A DNA stretch of 64,000 nucleotides from Amycolatopsis thermoflava N1165 (GTDB lineage: Bacteria > Actinomycetota > Actinomycetes > Mycobacteriales > Pseudonocardiaceae): contig NZ_KI421511.1 of NCBI RefSeq assembly GCF_000473265.1, forward strand, positions 6,401,809 to 6,465,808. The letters are read 5' to 3'. The notes under the pieces are model-generated. The model saw only the letters and a program-made list of their open reading frames with translations. It searched no databases and was not told where the DNA came from. Made by a program: the position numbers and the translations under genes. Below are positions 50,520 to 58,620 of this stretch, piece after piece (the stretch's first letter is position 1; each line of letters starts with the position of its first letter).

Positions 50520-51278
50520 ATGGGCGCCGTGAGCGTCGTGGACTTCGGCGGCGACGGCCGTCCGATCGTGTTGCTGCACGGGCTGATGGGCCGGGCGCGC
50601 ACGTGGTGGCGGGTGGCCCAGTGGCTGCGCCGGTACGGGCACGTCGTGGGCCTCGACGCCCGCGGGCACGGGCGCGGGCCGCGGGGCGGGCCGTGGACGA
50701 CGGAACAGTTCGTCGCCGACGCCGCCGAAGTGGTGCGGTCGCTGGGCGAACCGGTCGTGGTGATCGGGCATTCGATGGGCGGCCTGCACGCGTGGTCGCT
50801 CGCGGCCGCCGAGCCGGAGCTCGTGCACGCCGTCGTGGTCGAGGACATGGCGCCGGACCAGCGCGGCAAGACGGTGGAGACGTGGCGCGGGTACTTCGAG
50901 TCGTGGCCGGTGCCGTTCCAGTCGCTCGCGCACGTGCGCGAGTTCTTCGGCGAGACGGGCGACTACTTCACCGAATGCGTGGAGGAGCGCGCGGACGGCT
51001 ACCACCTGATCGCCTCGCTCGACGACCTGTACGAGATCGCCGCCGAGTGGGGCAGGCGCGAGTACTGGTCCTCGGTGGAGGCCGTGCAGTGCCCGATGCT
51101 CGTCGTGGAGGCCGAGCACACCCTCATGCCGCCCGGCCAGCAGGCGGAAATGGCGCGCCGTGCGCAATCCGGGCGGCACCTGGTGGTCCCCGGCGCGGGT
51201 CACGTCGTGCACGACTCGCAACCCGACATCTACCGCGGCGCGGTGGAGGCGTTCCTGTCGGCCGTGCTGGGGCGGTAG
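50520..51278 (+). CDS. Alpha/beta hydrolase
   Basis: The 252-residue alpha/beta-hydrolase has the oxyanion region IVLLHGLMGRARTW (about 16-29), nucleophile elbow VIGHSMGG (Ser about 81), a likely acid Asp or Glu in V-V-E-A-E-H, and catalytic His in G-A-G-H-V-V-H. It matches the Rv3591c-type hydrolase next to the AAA gene and mutY. The substrate is unknown. ATG 50520 is four bases after the AAA stop; eight bases separate it from the convergent XRE gene. Confidence 0.9.
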   Translation: MGAVSVVDFGGDGRPIVLLHGLMGRARTWWRVAQWLRRYGHVVGLDARGHGRGPRGGPWTTEQFVADAAEVVRSLGEPVVVIGHSMGGLHAWSLAAAEPELVHAVVVEDMAPDQRGKTVETWRGYFESWPVPFQSLAHVREFFGETGDYFTECVEERADGYHLIASLDDLYEIAAEWGRREYWSSVEAVQCPMLVVEAEHTLMPPGQQAEMARRAQSGRHLVVPGAGHVVHDSQPDIYRGAVEAFLSAVLGR

Positions 51279-51285
51279 GCGCGCG

Positions 51286-52119
51286 TCACAAGCGGCTCAA
51301 GCGCTCCAGCGCCGACCGGCTCTCGTCGTCCGCGGGACGGTAGATCACCAGCAGTTGTTCGGCGTCGCGAAGTGGCGTGAGCGTTTCGAACTGCAGGGCG
51401 ATGTTCCCGGCTTCGGGATGCCGCACCACCTTGTGGCCGCGGCCGTCGACCTTGACGTCCCGTTCCGCCCACCACCGCGCGAAGTCCGCGTCCCGCCTGG
51501 CGCATTCGGTGATCAGGTCCGTCAGCGCCTGGTCGTCCGGATGCGCCGCCCAGGCCGCGCGCAGGTGGGCGATCCCTTCCCGCACAACGCGTTCGCGGTC
51601 GACGTAGAGCTCACGCGTCTTCGGGTGCAGCAGGCACAACCACATCGCGTTGCGCTGAGACGGCGGGAGGGTGTCGAAATCGAGGAGGAGCTTCGCCATC
51701 TCGCCGTTCCAGGCGAGGATGTCGTAGCGGTGGTTCATCAGCATCGCGGGCAGCGGGGCGAGGTCCTCGACCAGCCGGGCCAGCTGCGGCGCGGCGGCGG
51801 TGGCGGGTTCGCCGGCGTCGCGGGGGCGCTGCCGGGTCAGGTCGAACAGGTAGGTGCGCTCGTCGGGGGCCAGGCGCAGGGCCTGGGCCAGCGCGTCCAC
51901 GACCTCCGCCGATGGTCGCAGCCCACGGGCCTGCTCCAGCCGCACGACGTAGTCGACGCTGATCCCCGCCAGCTCGGCGACCTCTTCCCGGCGCAAGCCC
52001 GGGGTCCGCCGCGCCCGCCGCCCCGACGGCAGGCCGACATCGTGTGGCTCCAGCCGCTCGCGGCGGCTGCGCAGGAACGTGGCCAGCTCCTGCGCGGGGT
52101 CCACGGCGCGAGTGATCAC
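51286..52119 (-). CDS. XRE-type helix-turn-helix regulator with MmyB-like ligand domain
   Basis: The 277-residue protein has an N-terminal helix-turn-helix (about 12-80; T-P-G-L-R-R-E-E-V-A-E-L-A-G-I-S, Y-V-V-R-L-E-Q-A-R) followed by the MmyB PAS-like domain (about 105-270), with H-R-Y-D-I-L-A-W-N and G-N-I-A-L-Q-F-E. Such regulators, thought to sense fatty acids, usually sit divergent to an oxidoreductase, as here with the aldo/keto reductase. The start GTG 52119 is uncertain by a few codons. Confidence 0.9.
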   Translation of the reverse strand: MITRAVDPAQELATFLRSRRERLEPHDVGLPSGRRARRTPGLRREEVAELAGISVDYVVRLEQARGLRPSAEVVDALAQALRLAPDERTYLFDLTRQRPRDAGEPATAAAPQLARLVEDLAPLPAMLMNHRYDILAWNGEMAKLLLDFDTLPPSQRNAMWLCLLHPKTRELYVDRERVVREGIAHLRAAWAAHPDDQALTDLITECARRDADFARWWAERDVKVDGRGHKVVRHPEAGNIALQFETLTPLRDAEQLLVIYRPADDESRSALERLSRL

Positions 52120-52156
52120 GGACCGTCCAACAGCCGGGGTGGGACCGGTGTTCCCA

Positions 52157-52169
52157 GGAAACCGGTTCC
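52157..52169. promoter_or_regulatory. Possible operator in XRE/AKR divergent region
   Basis: GGAAACCGGTTCC is a near-palindrome between the divergent genes, with a further half-like ACCGGTGTTCCC just to its left. It is a candidate site for the MmyB-like regulator only. Confidence 0.3.
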
Positions 52170-52236
52170 CTTACCCCCGGCTCGCCGTGCCCACAGACTC
52201 GTCCACGGCAACGGATCACGAGCACTGGAGGACACG

Positions 52237-53283
52237 ATGCCGCTCACCCTCGACACCTACCGCCTGCTGGGCCGCTCCGGCCTGCGGGTCTCGCCGCTGG
52301 CGCTGGGCACGGCGACCTTCGGCACGGAGTGGGGCTGGGGCGCGGAGCCGGACGACGCGCGCAAGTTGTTCGACACCTACGTCGAGCGCGGTGGCAACTT
52401 CATCGACACCGCAGGCACCTACACCGACGGCAGCTCCGAGCGCCTGCTGGGGGAATTCACCCGGGGCAACCGGGAAAGCCTGGTGCTGGCGACGAAGTAC
52501 ACGACGCTCAGCAGGCCCGGCGACCCGAACTCCGGCGGCCCGCACCGCAAGAGCATGTTCACGTCGGTGGAGACCAGTCTGCGACGGCTGAACACGGACT
52601 ACCTCGACCTGCTCTACCTGCACGTGTGGGACGACACGACGCCGGTGGAGGAGATCCTGCGCGGCATGGACGATCTGGTCCGGCAGGGCAAGGTCCTGCA
52701 CGTGGCGACTTCCAACGTCCCGGCGTGGCAGGTGTCCCGCATGCAGGCGATCGCCGACCTGCGTGGCTGGTCGCCGCTCGTCGCGCTGCAGATCGAGTAC
52801 AGCCTGGTGGAGCGCACCGGGGAACGCGACCTGATCCCGATGGCACGCGAGCTGGGCCTGGCCGTGGTCCCGTACTCGCCGTTGGCGGGCGGGGTGCTGA
52901 CCGGCAAGTACCGCCGCGACGACGGCCCCGCGGAGAGCACCCGCAGGAGCTTCAACGCCGATCTCGGCCTGGTCACCGAGCGCAACCTCGCCATCGCCGA
53001 CGTCGTGCGGGAGGTCGCCGCGGAGCTGGAGTGCACCCCCGCGCAGGTCGCGCTCGCCTGGACCCTGCGGAACCCGGGTGTCACGGCGCCGATCATCGGC
53101 GCTCGCACCACCGCCCAGCTGGAGGACAACCTCGGCGCACTGGCGGTCGCCTTCACCCCAGCCCAGCTGGTCCGGCTCGACGAGGTCAGCGCGATCGACC
53201 CCGGCTACCCGCACGCCATGCTCGCCAGCGACCACATCCGGAAGGTCACCACGGGGGATCTGAAGATCGACAGCCGCCGCTGA
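52237..53283 (+). CDS. Aldo/keto reductase
   Basis: The 348-residue TIM-barrel NADPH reductase starts YRLLGRSGLRVSPLALGTATFG. The catalytic tetrad positions are visible: Asp and Tyr in GGNFIDTAGTYTDGSSE, Lys in VLATKYT, His in L-Y-L-H-V-W-D. The C-terminal cofactor loop contains P-I-I-G-A-R-T-x-x-Q-L-E-D-N. It resembles the YajO/Tas-like AKR group. ATG 52237 lies behind GGAG; the long in-frame extension upstream is antisense to the XRE gene and not credible. The stop is one base before the convergent mutY stop. Confidence 0.93.
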   Translation: MPLTLDTYRLLGRSGLRVSPLALGTATFGTEWGWGAEPDDARKLFDTYVERGGNFIDTAGTYTDGSSERLLGEFTRGNRESLVLATKYTTLSRPGDPNSGGPHRKSMFTSVETSLRRLNTDYLDLLYLHVWDDTTPVEEILRGMDDLVRQGKVLHVATSNVPAWQVSRMQAIADLRGWSPLVALQIEYSLVERTGERDLIPMARELGLAVVPYSPLAGGVLTGKYRRDDGPAESTRRSFNADLGLVTERNLAIADVVREVAAELECTPAQVALAWTLRNPGVTAPIIGARTTAQLEDNLGALAVAFTPAQLVRLDEVSAIDPGYPHAMLASDHIRKVTTGDLKIDSRR

Positions 53284-53284
53284 C

Positions 53285-54163
53285 CTACTTGTGTTCGCCC
53301 GGCAGCGCGAACCGGCCGTCCGCGGTCTGCTCCACCAGACCGTCCACCAAGAGCGAATCCAGGCAGCGGTCCCGCTGGCCGGTGTCCGGCCAGACCACGT
53401 CCAGGCTCGCCTTCCACACCGGTTCGGGCGTGCCCCGCAGGACGTCCAGCAGCAGGCCGCGCACGTGCCGGTCGGTGCCGGCGTACTTCTGCGTCGCCTT
53501 CGCGGGGCCGTTGTACGCCGGGCGGCCGGCCTTCTGCCAGGCGCAGTCCGCGTACACCGGGCAGTCCGCGCAGCGCGGCGAACGCGCCGTGCACACCACC
53601 GCGCCCAGTTCCATCAACGCCGCCGAGAACCGCGCGGCCCGTGCCTCGTCCAGCGGCAGGATCGCCGACACGTCGGCCATGTCGCGCGTGTTCGACGGCG
53701 GCCCCGCGTCGCCCGCGCCGTGGACCGCCCTGGCCACCACGCGCCGCACGTTCGTGTCCACCACCGGCGCCCGCTTGCCGTACGCGAACGCCGCCACCGC
53801 CCGCGCCGTGTACGCCCCGATGCCGGGCAACGACAACAGGGTGTCCACATCGGACGGAACAACGTCACCGTGCTCGGTGGCGATGGCCGTGGCCGCCGCG
53901 TGCAGCCGCAGCGCCCGGCGCGGGTAGCCGAGCTTGCCCCACGCCCGCAGCACCTCGCCCTGGCTCGCCGCGGCCAGCGCCGACGGCACCGGCCACCGCG
54001 CCAGCCACTCGTGCCAGATCGGCTCGACCCGTGCGACCGGCGTCTGCTGCAGCATGATCTCGCTGACCAGCACACCCCACGCCGTGCACTCCGGACGCCG
54101 CCACGGCAGGTCCCGGGCGCACGATTCGAACCAGTCGATCAGCAGTTCGGAGTCGATGGGCAC
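53285..54163 (-). CDS. mutY: A/G-specific adenine glycosylase
   Basis: The 292-residue MutY removes adenine paired with 8-oxoguanine. It has the SEIMLQQTPVARV motif (about 34-46), the HhH-GPD loop L-P-G-I-G-A-Y-T-A-R-A-V with catalytic Asp in PVVDTNVRRV, and the 4Fe-4S cluster C-x6-C-x2-C-x5-C in CTARSPRCADCPVYADC. The C-terminal 8-oxoG-recognition domain is short, as in the mycobacterial protein. The start is GTG 54163. It is nine bases from the stop of the upstream carbonic anhydrase gene and probably cotranscribed. Confidence 0.95.
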   Translation of the reverse strand: MPIDSELLIDWFESCARDLPWRRPECTAWGVLVSEIMLQQTPVARVEPIWHEWLARWPVPSALAAASQGEVLRAWGKLGYPRRALRLHAAATAIATEHGDVVPSDVDTLLSLPGIGAYTARAVAAFAYGKRAPVVDTNVRRVVARAVHGAGDAGPPSNTRDMADVSAILPLDEARAARFSAALMELGAVVCTARSPRCADCPVYADCAWQKAGRPAYNGPAKATQKYAGTDRHVRGLLLDVLRGTPEPVWKASLDVVWPDTGQRDRCLDSLLVDGLVEQTADGRFALPGEHK

Positions 54164-54172
54164 GCGCCCAGA

Positions 54173-54670
54173 CTAGTTGTCCTGGATTTCGGTGACCTTG
54201 CCGGTGAACACGTCGTAGACGAAGCCGCGCACCCTGTCCGTGTGCGGCAGGTACCGGCTGGTCCGCACGCGCCGCATCGACCGGCGCACGCTGTCCTCCA
54301 CGTCCCGGAACGCCTCGACCGCCCACGTCGGACGGACCCCGCCCGCCTCTTCCAGCTCGTCCTTGAACCCGTCCTCGGTGACGGTCGCCAGGCCGCAGCC
54401 CGTGTGCTGCATGATCAGCACCTCTTCGGTGCCGAGCTTGCGCTGCGACAGCGACAGCGACCGGACCACGTCGTCGGTGACCACTCCGCCGGCGTTGCGC
54501 AGGATGTGCGCCTCGCCCTGGATCAGGCCGAAGATCTCGAACACGCGGATGCGCGCGTCCATGCAGGTCAGGATCGCGATCTTCATCGACGGGCTGGCGG
54601 TGGAACGGTCGCCGAGCACGGGGTCGGTCAGTTGCGTGTTGCGCTGCAGCAGGGTGTCGATCGCGGTCAA
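54173..54670 (-). CDS. Beta-class carbonic anhydrase-like protein
   Basis: The 165-residue protein has the beta-CA zinc ligands: Cys in T-C-M-D-A-R, and His and Cys in H-T-G-C-G, with the Asp-Arg pair in CMDAR and R-N-A-G-G-V-V-T-D-D. It corresponds to the Rv3588c/Rv1284-type group. TTG 54670 is used since GGAGG is at the right spacing (six bases). mutY follows at once. This is the second carbonic anhydrase-like gene in the window, unrelated to the gamma-class one. Confidence 0.93.
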   Translation of the reverse strand: MTAIDTLLQRNTQLTDPVLGDRSTASPSMKIAILTCMDARIRVFEIFGLIQGEAHILRNAGGVVTDDVVRSLSLSQRKLGTEEVLIMQHTGCGLATVTEDGFKDELEEAGGVRPTWAVEAFRDVEDSVRRSMRRVRTSRYLPHTDRVRGFVYDVFTGKVTEIQDN

Positions 54671-54737
54671 GAATGCCTCCCGGGTTGTGTCCGGATTTCA
54701 TTCCACCGGACCCATCAACCCCCCGCAATGAGAGAGA

Positions 54738-55838
54738 TCACGGCCCGAACCAGTGCTGCTCCATGGTGCGCGGCGGCGCGGACGTCGTGCCGATCCGCAG
54801 CTGCGTGTTGAGCGTGATGATCCGCGGCTTGACGTGGTCGCCGGAGGACAGCAGCAGCTTGCCGGCCGCGCGGCCCTTCTCCAGCACCGGCTGGTGCACC
54901 GTGGTCAGGCCGGCGCGCTCCGCCTCGGCGATGCCGTCGAATCCGGTCACCGTCAGGTCCGCGGGCACCCGCAGGCCGCGCCGGTTCGCCTCCGCCAGCG
55001 CGCCGAGCGCGAGGATGTCCGACGTGCAGATCAGGGCGGTCACCTGCGGGTGCGCGTCGAGCAGGTGACGGGCCGCGGCGGCGCCGTCGTCCACGGTGTG
55101 CTCGAAGCGCTCCACGACCGGCACCGTCGACCAGTCGACCCCGACCTTCGCGAACGCCTTCGCCAGCGCCTCCAGCCGGGCGCGCTGCACGTGGAAGTGC
55201 GCGCTCTGCTGCCGGTCCAGGTAGGCGAACCCGTCGTTGCGGTCGCGCGCGAGCCGCATGCACAGCACGCCGACCTGCCGGTGGCCGAGCTGGATGATGT
55301 GCTCGGCGAGCGCGGTGACCGCCGAGGTGTCGTCCGGTCCGACCCGGTCGACGCCCTCGATGCGCGGCTGGTCGATGATCACCGTCGGCACCGGGCGGGC
55401 CAGCACGGCGCCCAGGTGCGGGTCGTCGTCCGGCACCGAGTAGACGACGAAACCGTCGACACCGGCGCGGTGCACCGCGGCCACGTCGTCCCGGCCGGGG
55501 CTGGCCGGCACCAGGTGCAGCCCGACCCCGGCGTCCTCGCAGGCCAGCGCGAGACCTTCGAGCACGCCGATCGCCGCGGGGTCGCGGAAGGCGTAGGACA
55601 GGTTCTCGGTGAGCAGCAGGCCGACCGCGCCCGCCTTGCGGGTGCGCAGCGACCGCGCCACCGGGTCGGGGCCGGGGTAGCCGAGGCGCCGGGCGGTCTC
55701 CAGCACCCGCTTGCGCAGTTCCGGCGACAGCTGGTCCGGGCGGTTGTAGGCGTTGGACACGGTGGTCCGAGACACGCCGAGCTCCGCGGCGAGCGACGCC
55801 AACGTCGCCTGTCGCCTCATGCGCATAGGACGCCCCAT
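54738..55838 (-). CDS. LacI family transcriptional regulator
   Basis: The 366-residue protein has a LacI helix-turn-helix ATLASLAAELGVSRTTVSNAYN (about 11-32) followed by the hinge N-R-P-D-Q-L-S and a periplasmic-binding-protein-like effector domain with V-G-L-L-L-T-E-N and T-G-F-D-G-I-A. ATG 55838 is used; ATG codons at 55826 and 55820 would also preserve the domain. A perfect palindrome lies just upstream. It is divergent from the zinc transporter operon, but LacI proteins usually bind sugars or nucleosides, so control of znu is not certain. Confidence 0.88.
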   Translation of the reverse strand: MGRPMRMRRQATLASLAAELGVSRTTVSNAYNRPDQLSPELRKRVLETARRLGYPGPDPVARSLRTRKAGAVGLLLTENLSYAFRDPAAIGVLEGLALACEDAGVGLHLVPASPGRDDVAAVHRAGVDGFVVYSVPDDDPHLGAVLARPVPTVIIDQPRIEGVDRVGPDDTSAVTALAEHIIQLGHRQVGVLCMRLARDRNDGFAYLDRQQSAHFHVQRARLEALAKAFAKVGVDWSTVPVVERFEHTVDDGAAAARHLLDAHPQVTALICTSDILALGALAEANRRGLRVPADLTVTGFDGIAEAERAGLTTVHQPVLEKGRAAGKLLLSSGDHVKPRIITLNTQLRIGTTSAPPRTMEQHWFGP

Positions 55839-55842
55839 GGGG

Positions 55843-55857
55843 GAACCGTAACGGTTC
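55843..55857. promoter_or_regulatory. Candidate LacI operator
   Basis: GAACCGTAACGGTTC is a perfect 15-bp palindrome with a central A, five bases upstream of the LacI start. The position and odd-centre symmetry suit autoregulation by the LacI protein. Confidence 0.65.
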
Positions 55858-55962
55858 AGAACGGAGTCGTGAAGTCGAACGCCGTCCGTGCGGCGTGCGC
55901 CACTGCGCAACGTGACGTTCAGGCGGGGGTAACCGAGGCGGTGAGATCGTCACCCGTTCAGG

Positions 55963-55987
55963 TAAGGTGAACTCGAAAACCGTTTCC
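55963..55987 (+). promoter_or_regulatory. -10 box and candidate Zur site in front of znuA
   Basis: TAAGGT (55963-55968) fits the -10 pattern. Just downstream GAAAACCGTTTCC (55975-55987) is a near-palindrome with GAAAAC/GTTTCC arms that resembles the TGAAAATGATTTTCA Zur consensus (about 10 of 15). A Zur repressor here would block transcription when zinc is plentiful. Confidence 0.45.
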
Positions 55988-56034
55988 AATAGTTCCGACC
56001 ATGCGTCCCACCTCGTACTTCAGGAGTGCTCGCG

Positions 56035-56928
56035 ATGAGTTTCCCCCGCCTGATCGGTCTCGCGTCCGCCGCGACGGCCCTCGTACTCGGCCTCACCGCC
56101 TGTGGTGGGACTAACACCGCGAGCGACACTGGCGGCAAGATCAACGTCGTCGCGTCCACCAACGTCTGGGGCAGCGTGCTGTCCGCGGTCGGCGGCGACC
56201 AGGTGGCGGTCACCTCGATCATCGACGACCCGAGCGCCGACCCGCACTCCTACGAGACCACCCCCGAGGACGCCATCGCCGCGCAGAACGCGCAGCTGAC
56301 CCTCGCCAACGGCGGCGGCTACGACGACTTCTTCGGCAAGCTCGCCGACCAGGCGGCGAACGCGCGCAAGCTCAACGCGTACGAGATCGGCGCGACCGGC
56401 GACGAGAACGAGCACGTCTGGTACAGCTTCGCCACCGTCGCCAAGGTGGCCGACCAGGTGGCCGCGCAGCTCGGCCAGATCAAGCCGGAGGCGGCGCAGA
56501 CCTTCACCACCAACGCCACCAACTTCAAGGCCCAGCTGGACCAGCTCACCGGCAAGGCCGGGCAGATCGGCGCCGGCCACCCGGACACCAAGGTCCTGGT
56601 CACCGAGCCCGTCGCGCACTACCTGATCCAGGCCGCCGGGGTCACCGACGCCACCCCGGCGGAGTTCTCCGAGGCCGTCGAGGAGGAGACCGACGTCCCG
56701 CCTGCCGCGCTGGCCGAGTTCAACTCGCTCATCACCGGCAAGCAGGTCAAGGCCCTGATCAACAACGAGCAGACCAGCACCCCGGTCACCGAGCAGGTCG
56801 TCGGCGAGGCGAACCGCGCCGGCATCCCCGTGGTGGGCGTGACCGAGACGCTGCCCGCCGGGACGACGGACTACATTGCCTGGATGACCAGCGAAGTCGA
56901 CGACCTGGCGAAGGCCCTGAACTCTTGA
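56035..56928 (+). CDS. znuA: Zinc/manganese ABC transporter substrate-binding lipoprotein
   Basis: The 297-residue cluster A-I binding lipoprotein has a signal peptide and lipobox L-T-A-C at 20-23, with Cys23 as the lipid anchor. Likely metal ligands are the His of D-P-H-S-Y-E-T-T-P, the His of the short acidic loop D-E-N-E-H-V-W-Y, and later Glu/Asp residues; the usual long His-rich loop is absent. ATG 56035 is eight bases after AGGAG. TTGA overlaps znuC. It works with ZnuC and ZnuB to import zinc or manganese. Confidence 0.92.
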   Translation: MSFPRLIGLASAATALVLGLTACGGTNTASDTGGKINVVASTNVWGSVLSAVGGDQVAVTSIIDDPSADPHSYETTPEDAIAAQNAQLTLANGGGYDDFFGKLADQAANARKLNAYEIGATGDENEHVWYSFATVAKVADQVAAQLGQIKPEAAQTFTTNATNFKAQLDQLTGKAGQIGAGHPDTKVLVTEPVAHYLIQAAGVTDATPAEFSEAVEEETDVPPAALAEFNSLITGKQVKALINNEQTSTPVTEQVVGEANRAGIPVVGVTETLPAGTTDYIAWMTSEVDDLAKALNS

Positions 56929-57719
56929 GCCCTGCGGTTGAGATCTCCGGCGCGACCCTCGCGTTCGGTCAGCGCACGTTGTGGTCCGGCCTGGACCTCT
57001 CGGTCGAGCCCGGCGAGTTCGTCGCCGTGCTCGGCCCGAACGGATCGGGCAAGACCAGCCTGCTGAAGGTGCTGCTCGGTCTGCAGCACCTCTCGCGCGG
57101 CAGCGTGCGCATCAACAGCGATCACCCGGTCGGGTACGTCCCGCAGCAGCGGGCGATGTCCGAAGCGCTCACGCTGCGCGGGGTCGACCTGGTCGGGCTG
57201 GGCCTCGACGGCCACCGGTGGGGCACCGGGCTGCGTGGTCTCGCCGAGCGACGGCGGCGGGTGTCCGCCGCCGTCGCCGCGGTCGGCGCCCAGTCCTACG
57301 CCAAGCAGCCGGTCGGCAAACTCTCCGGCGGTGAACAGCAGCGGCTGCGGGTCGCGCAGGCGCTGGTCGGCGAGCCGGACGTGCTGCTGTGCGACGAGCC
57401 GCTGCTGTCGCTGGACCTCGCGCACCAGCGCGCGGTGAGCGAGCTGATCGACGCCCGCCGCCGCGAAGCCGGCACCGCCGTGCTGTTCGTGACCCACGAG
57501 ATCAACCCGATCCTGCCCTATGTGGACCGGGTGCTGTACCTGGTCGACGGCCGGTTCCGGATCGGCCCGCCGGAGGTCGTGATGACCTCCGAGACGCTGT
57601 CCGAGCTCTACCGCGCCCGCGTGGAGGTGGTCCGCGTCGGCGGCCAGATCCACGTGGCCGGCGCGCGCAGCGCGGTCTGCGAGGACGAACCCCACCACCT
57701 GGACGAGCGCGTTTCGTGA
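56925..57719 (+). CDS. znuC: Zinc/manganese ABC transporter ATPase
   Basis: The 264-residue ATPase has Walker A GPNGSGKTSLLK (about 37-48), the Q loop Y-V-P-Q-Q-R-A, signature L-S-G-G-E-Q-Q-R, Walker B V-L-L-C-D-E-P-L-L-S-L-D and the H loop F-V-T-H-E-I-N. TTG 56925 overlaps the znuA stop (TTGA). Twenty-two bases separate it from znuB, where a ribosome site GAAGG is visible. Confidence 0.93.
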   Translation: MSPAVEISGATLAFGQRTLWSGLDLSVEPGEFVAVLGPNGSGKTSLLKVLLGLQHLSRGSVRINSDHPVGYVPQQRAMSEALTLRGVDLVGLGLDGHRWGTGLRGLAERRRRVSAAVAAVGAQSYAKQPVGKLSGGEQQRLRVAQALVGEPDVLLCDEPLLSLDLAHQRAVSELIDARRREAGTAVLFVTHEINPILPYVDRVLYLVDGRFRIGPPEVVMTSETLSELYRARVEVVRVGGQIHVAGARSAVCEDEPHHLDERVS

Positions 57720-57741
57720 GCACCGAAGGTTCCCGCTGAAC

Positions 57742-58620
57742 ATGGACAAGTTCTTCGACTTCGGTCTGACGGCGCAGCTGCTCGGGCTGCCGTTCGTGCA
57801 GACCGCCCTGCTCGCCGCGGCCGTGCTCGGGCTGGTCGCCGGTGTGCTCGGACCGCTGATCGTGACCCGCCGAATGTCGTTCGCCGTGCACGGCACCGCC
57901 GAACTGGCCTTCACCGGCGCGGCAGGCGCGCTGCTGCTCGGCGTCGGCGTCGAGTTCGGGGCGCTGGCCGGCGCGGTGATCGCCGCGTTGCTGCTCGGCC
58001 TGCTCGGCGGGCGGGAGTCCGATCGCGACTCGGTGATCGGCGCGATCCTGTCCTTCGGCCTGGGCCTCGGCGTGCTGTTCCTGTGGTTCTACCCGGGCCG
58101 CGCGGCCAACAAGTTCGGCATCCTGGTCGGCCAGATCGTGTCGATCGAGACGACCAACCTCATCGTGCTGGTCATCGCTGCAGTCGTGGTGCTGCTGATC
58201 CTCGCGGCCATCTACCGGCCGCTGTTGTTCGCCAGCGTCGACCCGCACGTCGCGGCGGCGCGCGGGGTCCCGGCGCGCACGCTGTCCGTCGTGTTCGCGG
58301 TGCTGGTCGGCGTCGCGACGGCGCTCGGTGTGCAGATCGTGGGGGCGCTGCTGGTGGTGGCGATGATGGTGACGCCGGCGGCCGCGGCCGCCCGGCTGAC
58401 CGCGAGCCCGTGGAAGGCCACCGTGCTGGCCGTCGTGTTCGCCGAGACGGCCGCGCTGGGCGGGATCGTCCTGTCGCTCGCGCCGGGCGCACCGGTGAGC
58501 GCGTTCGTCACCGCGATCGCGTTCACCATCTACCTGGTCTGCCGCCTGGTCGCCTACCTGCGGGACCGGGCCGCCCGCGTCACCGAGGACTCGCCTGCAG
58601 TTGCGCCTGCAGCGCCGTGA
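57742..58620 (+). CDS. znuB: Zinc/manganese ABC transporter permease
   Basis: The 292-residue ABC-3 family permease has eight or nine membrane helices. It shows R-R-M-S-F-A-V-H-G-T-A-E-L-A-F-T-G-A (the H-x-x-E-L-x-F motif of ZnuB/MntB), L-G-V-Q-I-V-G-A-L-L-V-V-A-M-M-V-T-P-A-A-A-A near 205 and a short charged tail. Its 3' end overlaps the convergent AlgX/AlgJ-like gene by 41 bases. Confidence 0.92.
   Translation: MDKFFDFGLTAQLLGLPFVQTALLAAAVLGLVAGVLGPLIVTRRMSFAVHGTAELAFTGAAGALLLGVGVEFGALAGAVIAALLLGLLGGRESDRDSVIGAILSFGLGLGVLFLWFYPGRAANKFGILVGQIVSIETTNLIVLVIAAVVVLLILAAIYRPLLFASVDPHVAAARGVPARTLSVVFAVLVGVATALGVQIVGALLVVAMMVTPAAAAARLTASPWKATVLAVVFAETAALGGIVLSLAPGAPVSAFVTAIAFTIYLVCRLVAYLRDRAARVTEDSPAVAPAAP

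Noticed and set aside
51160..52236. N-terminal extension of the aldo/keto reductase by about 359 codons
   Set aside because: It runs antisense to the XRE regulator; ATG 52237 has a ribosome site and matches family length.
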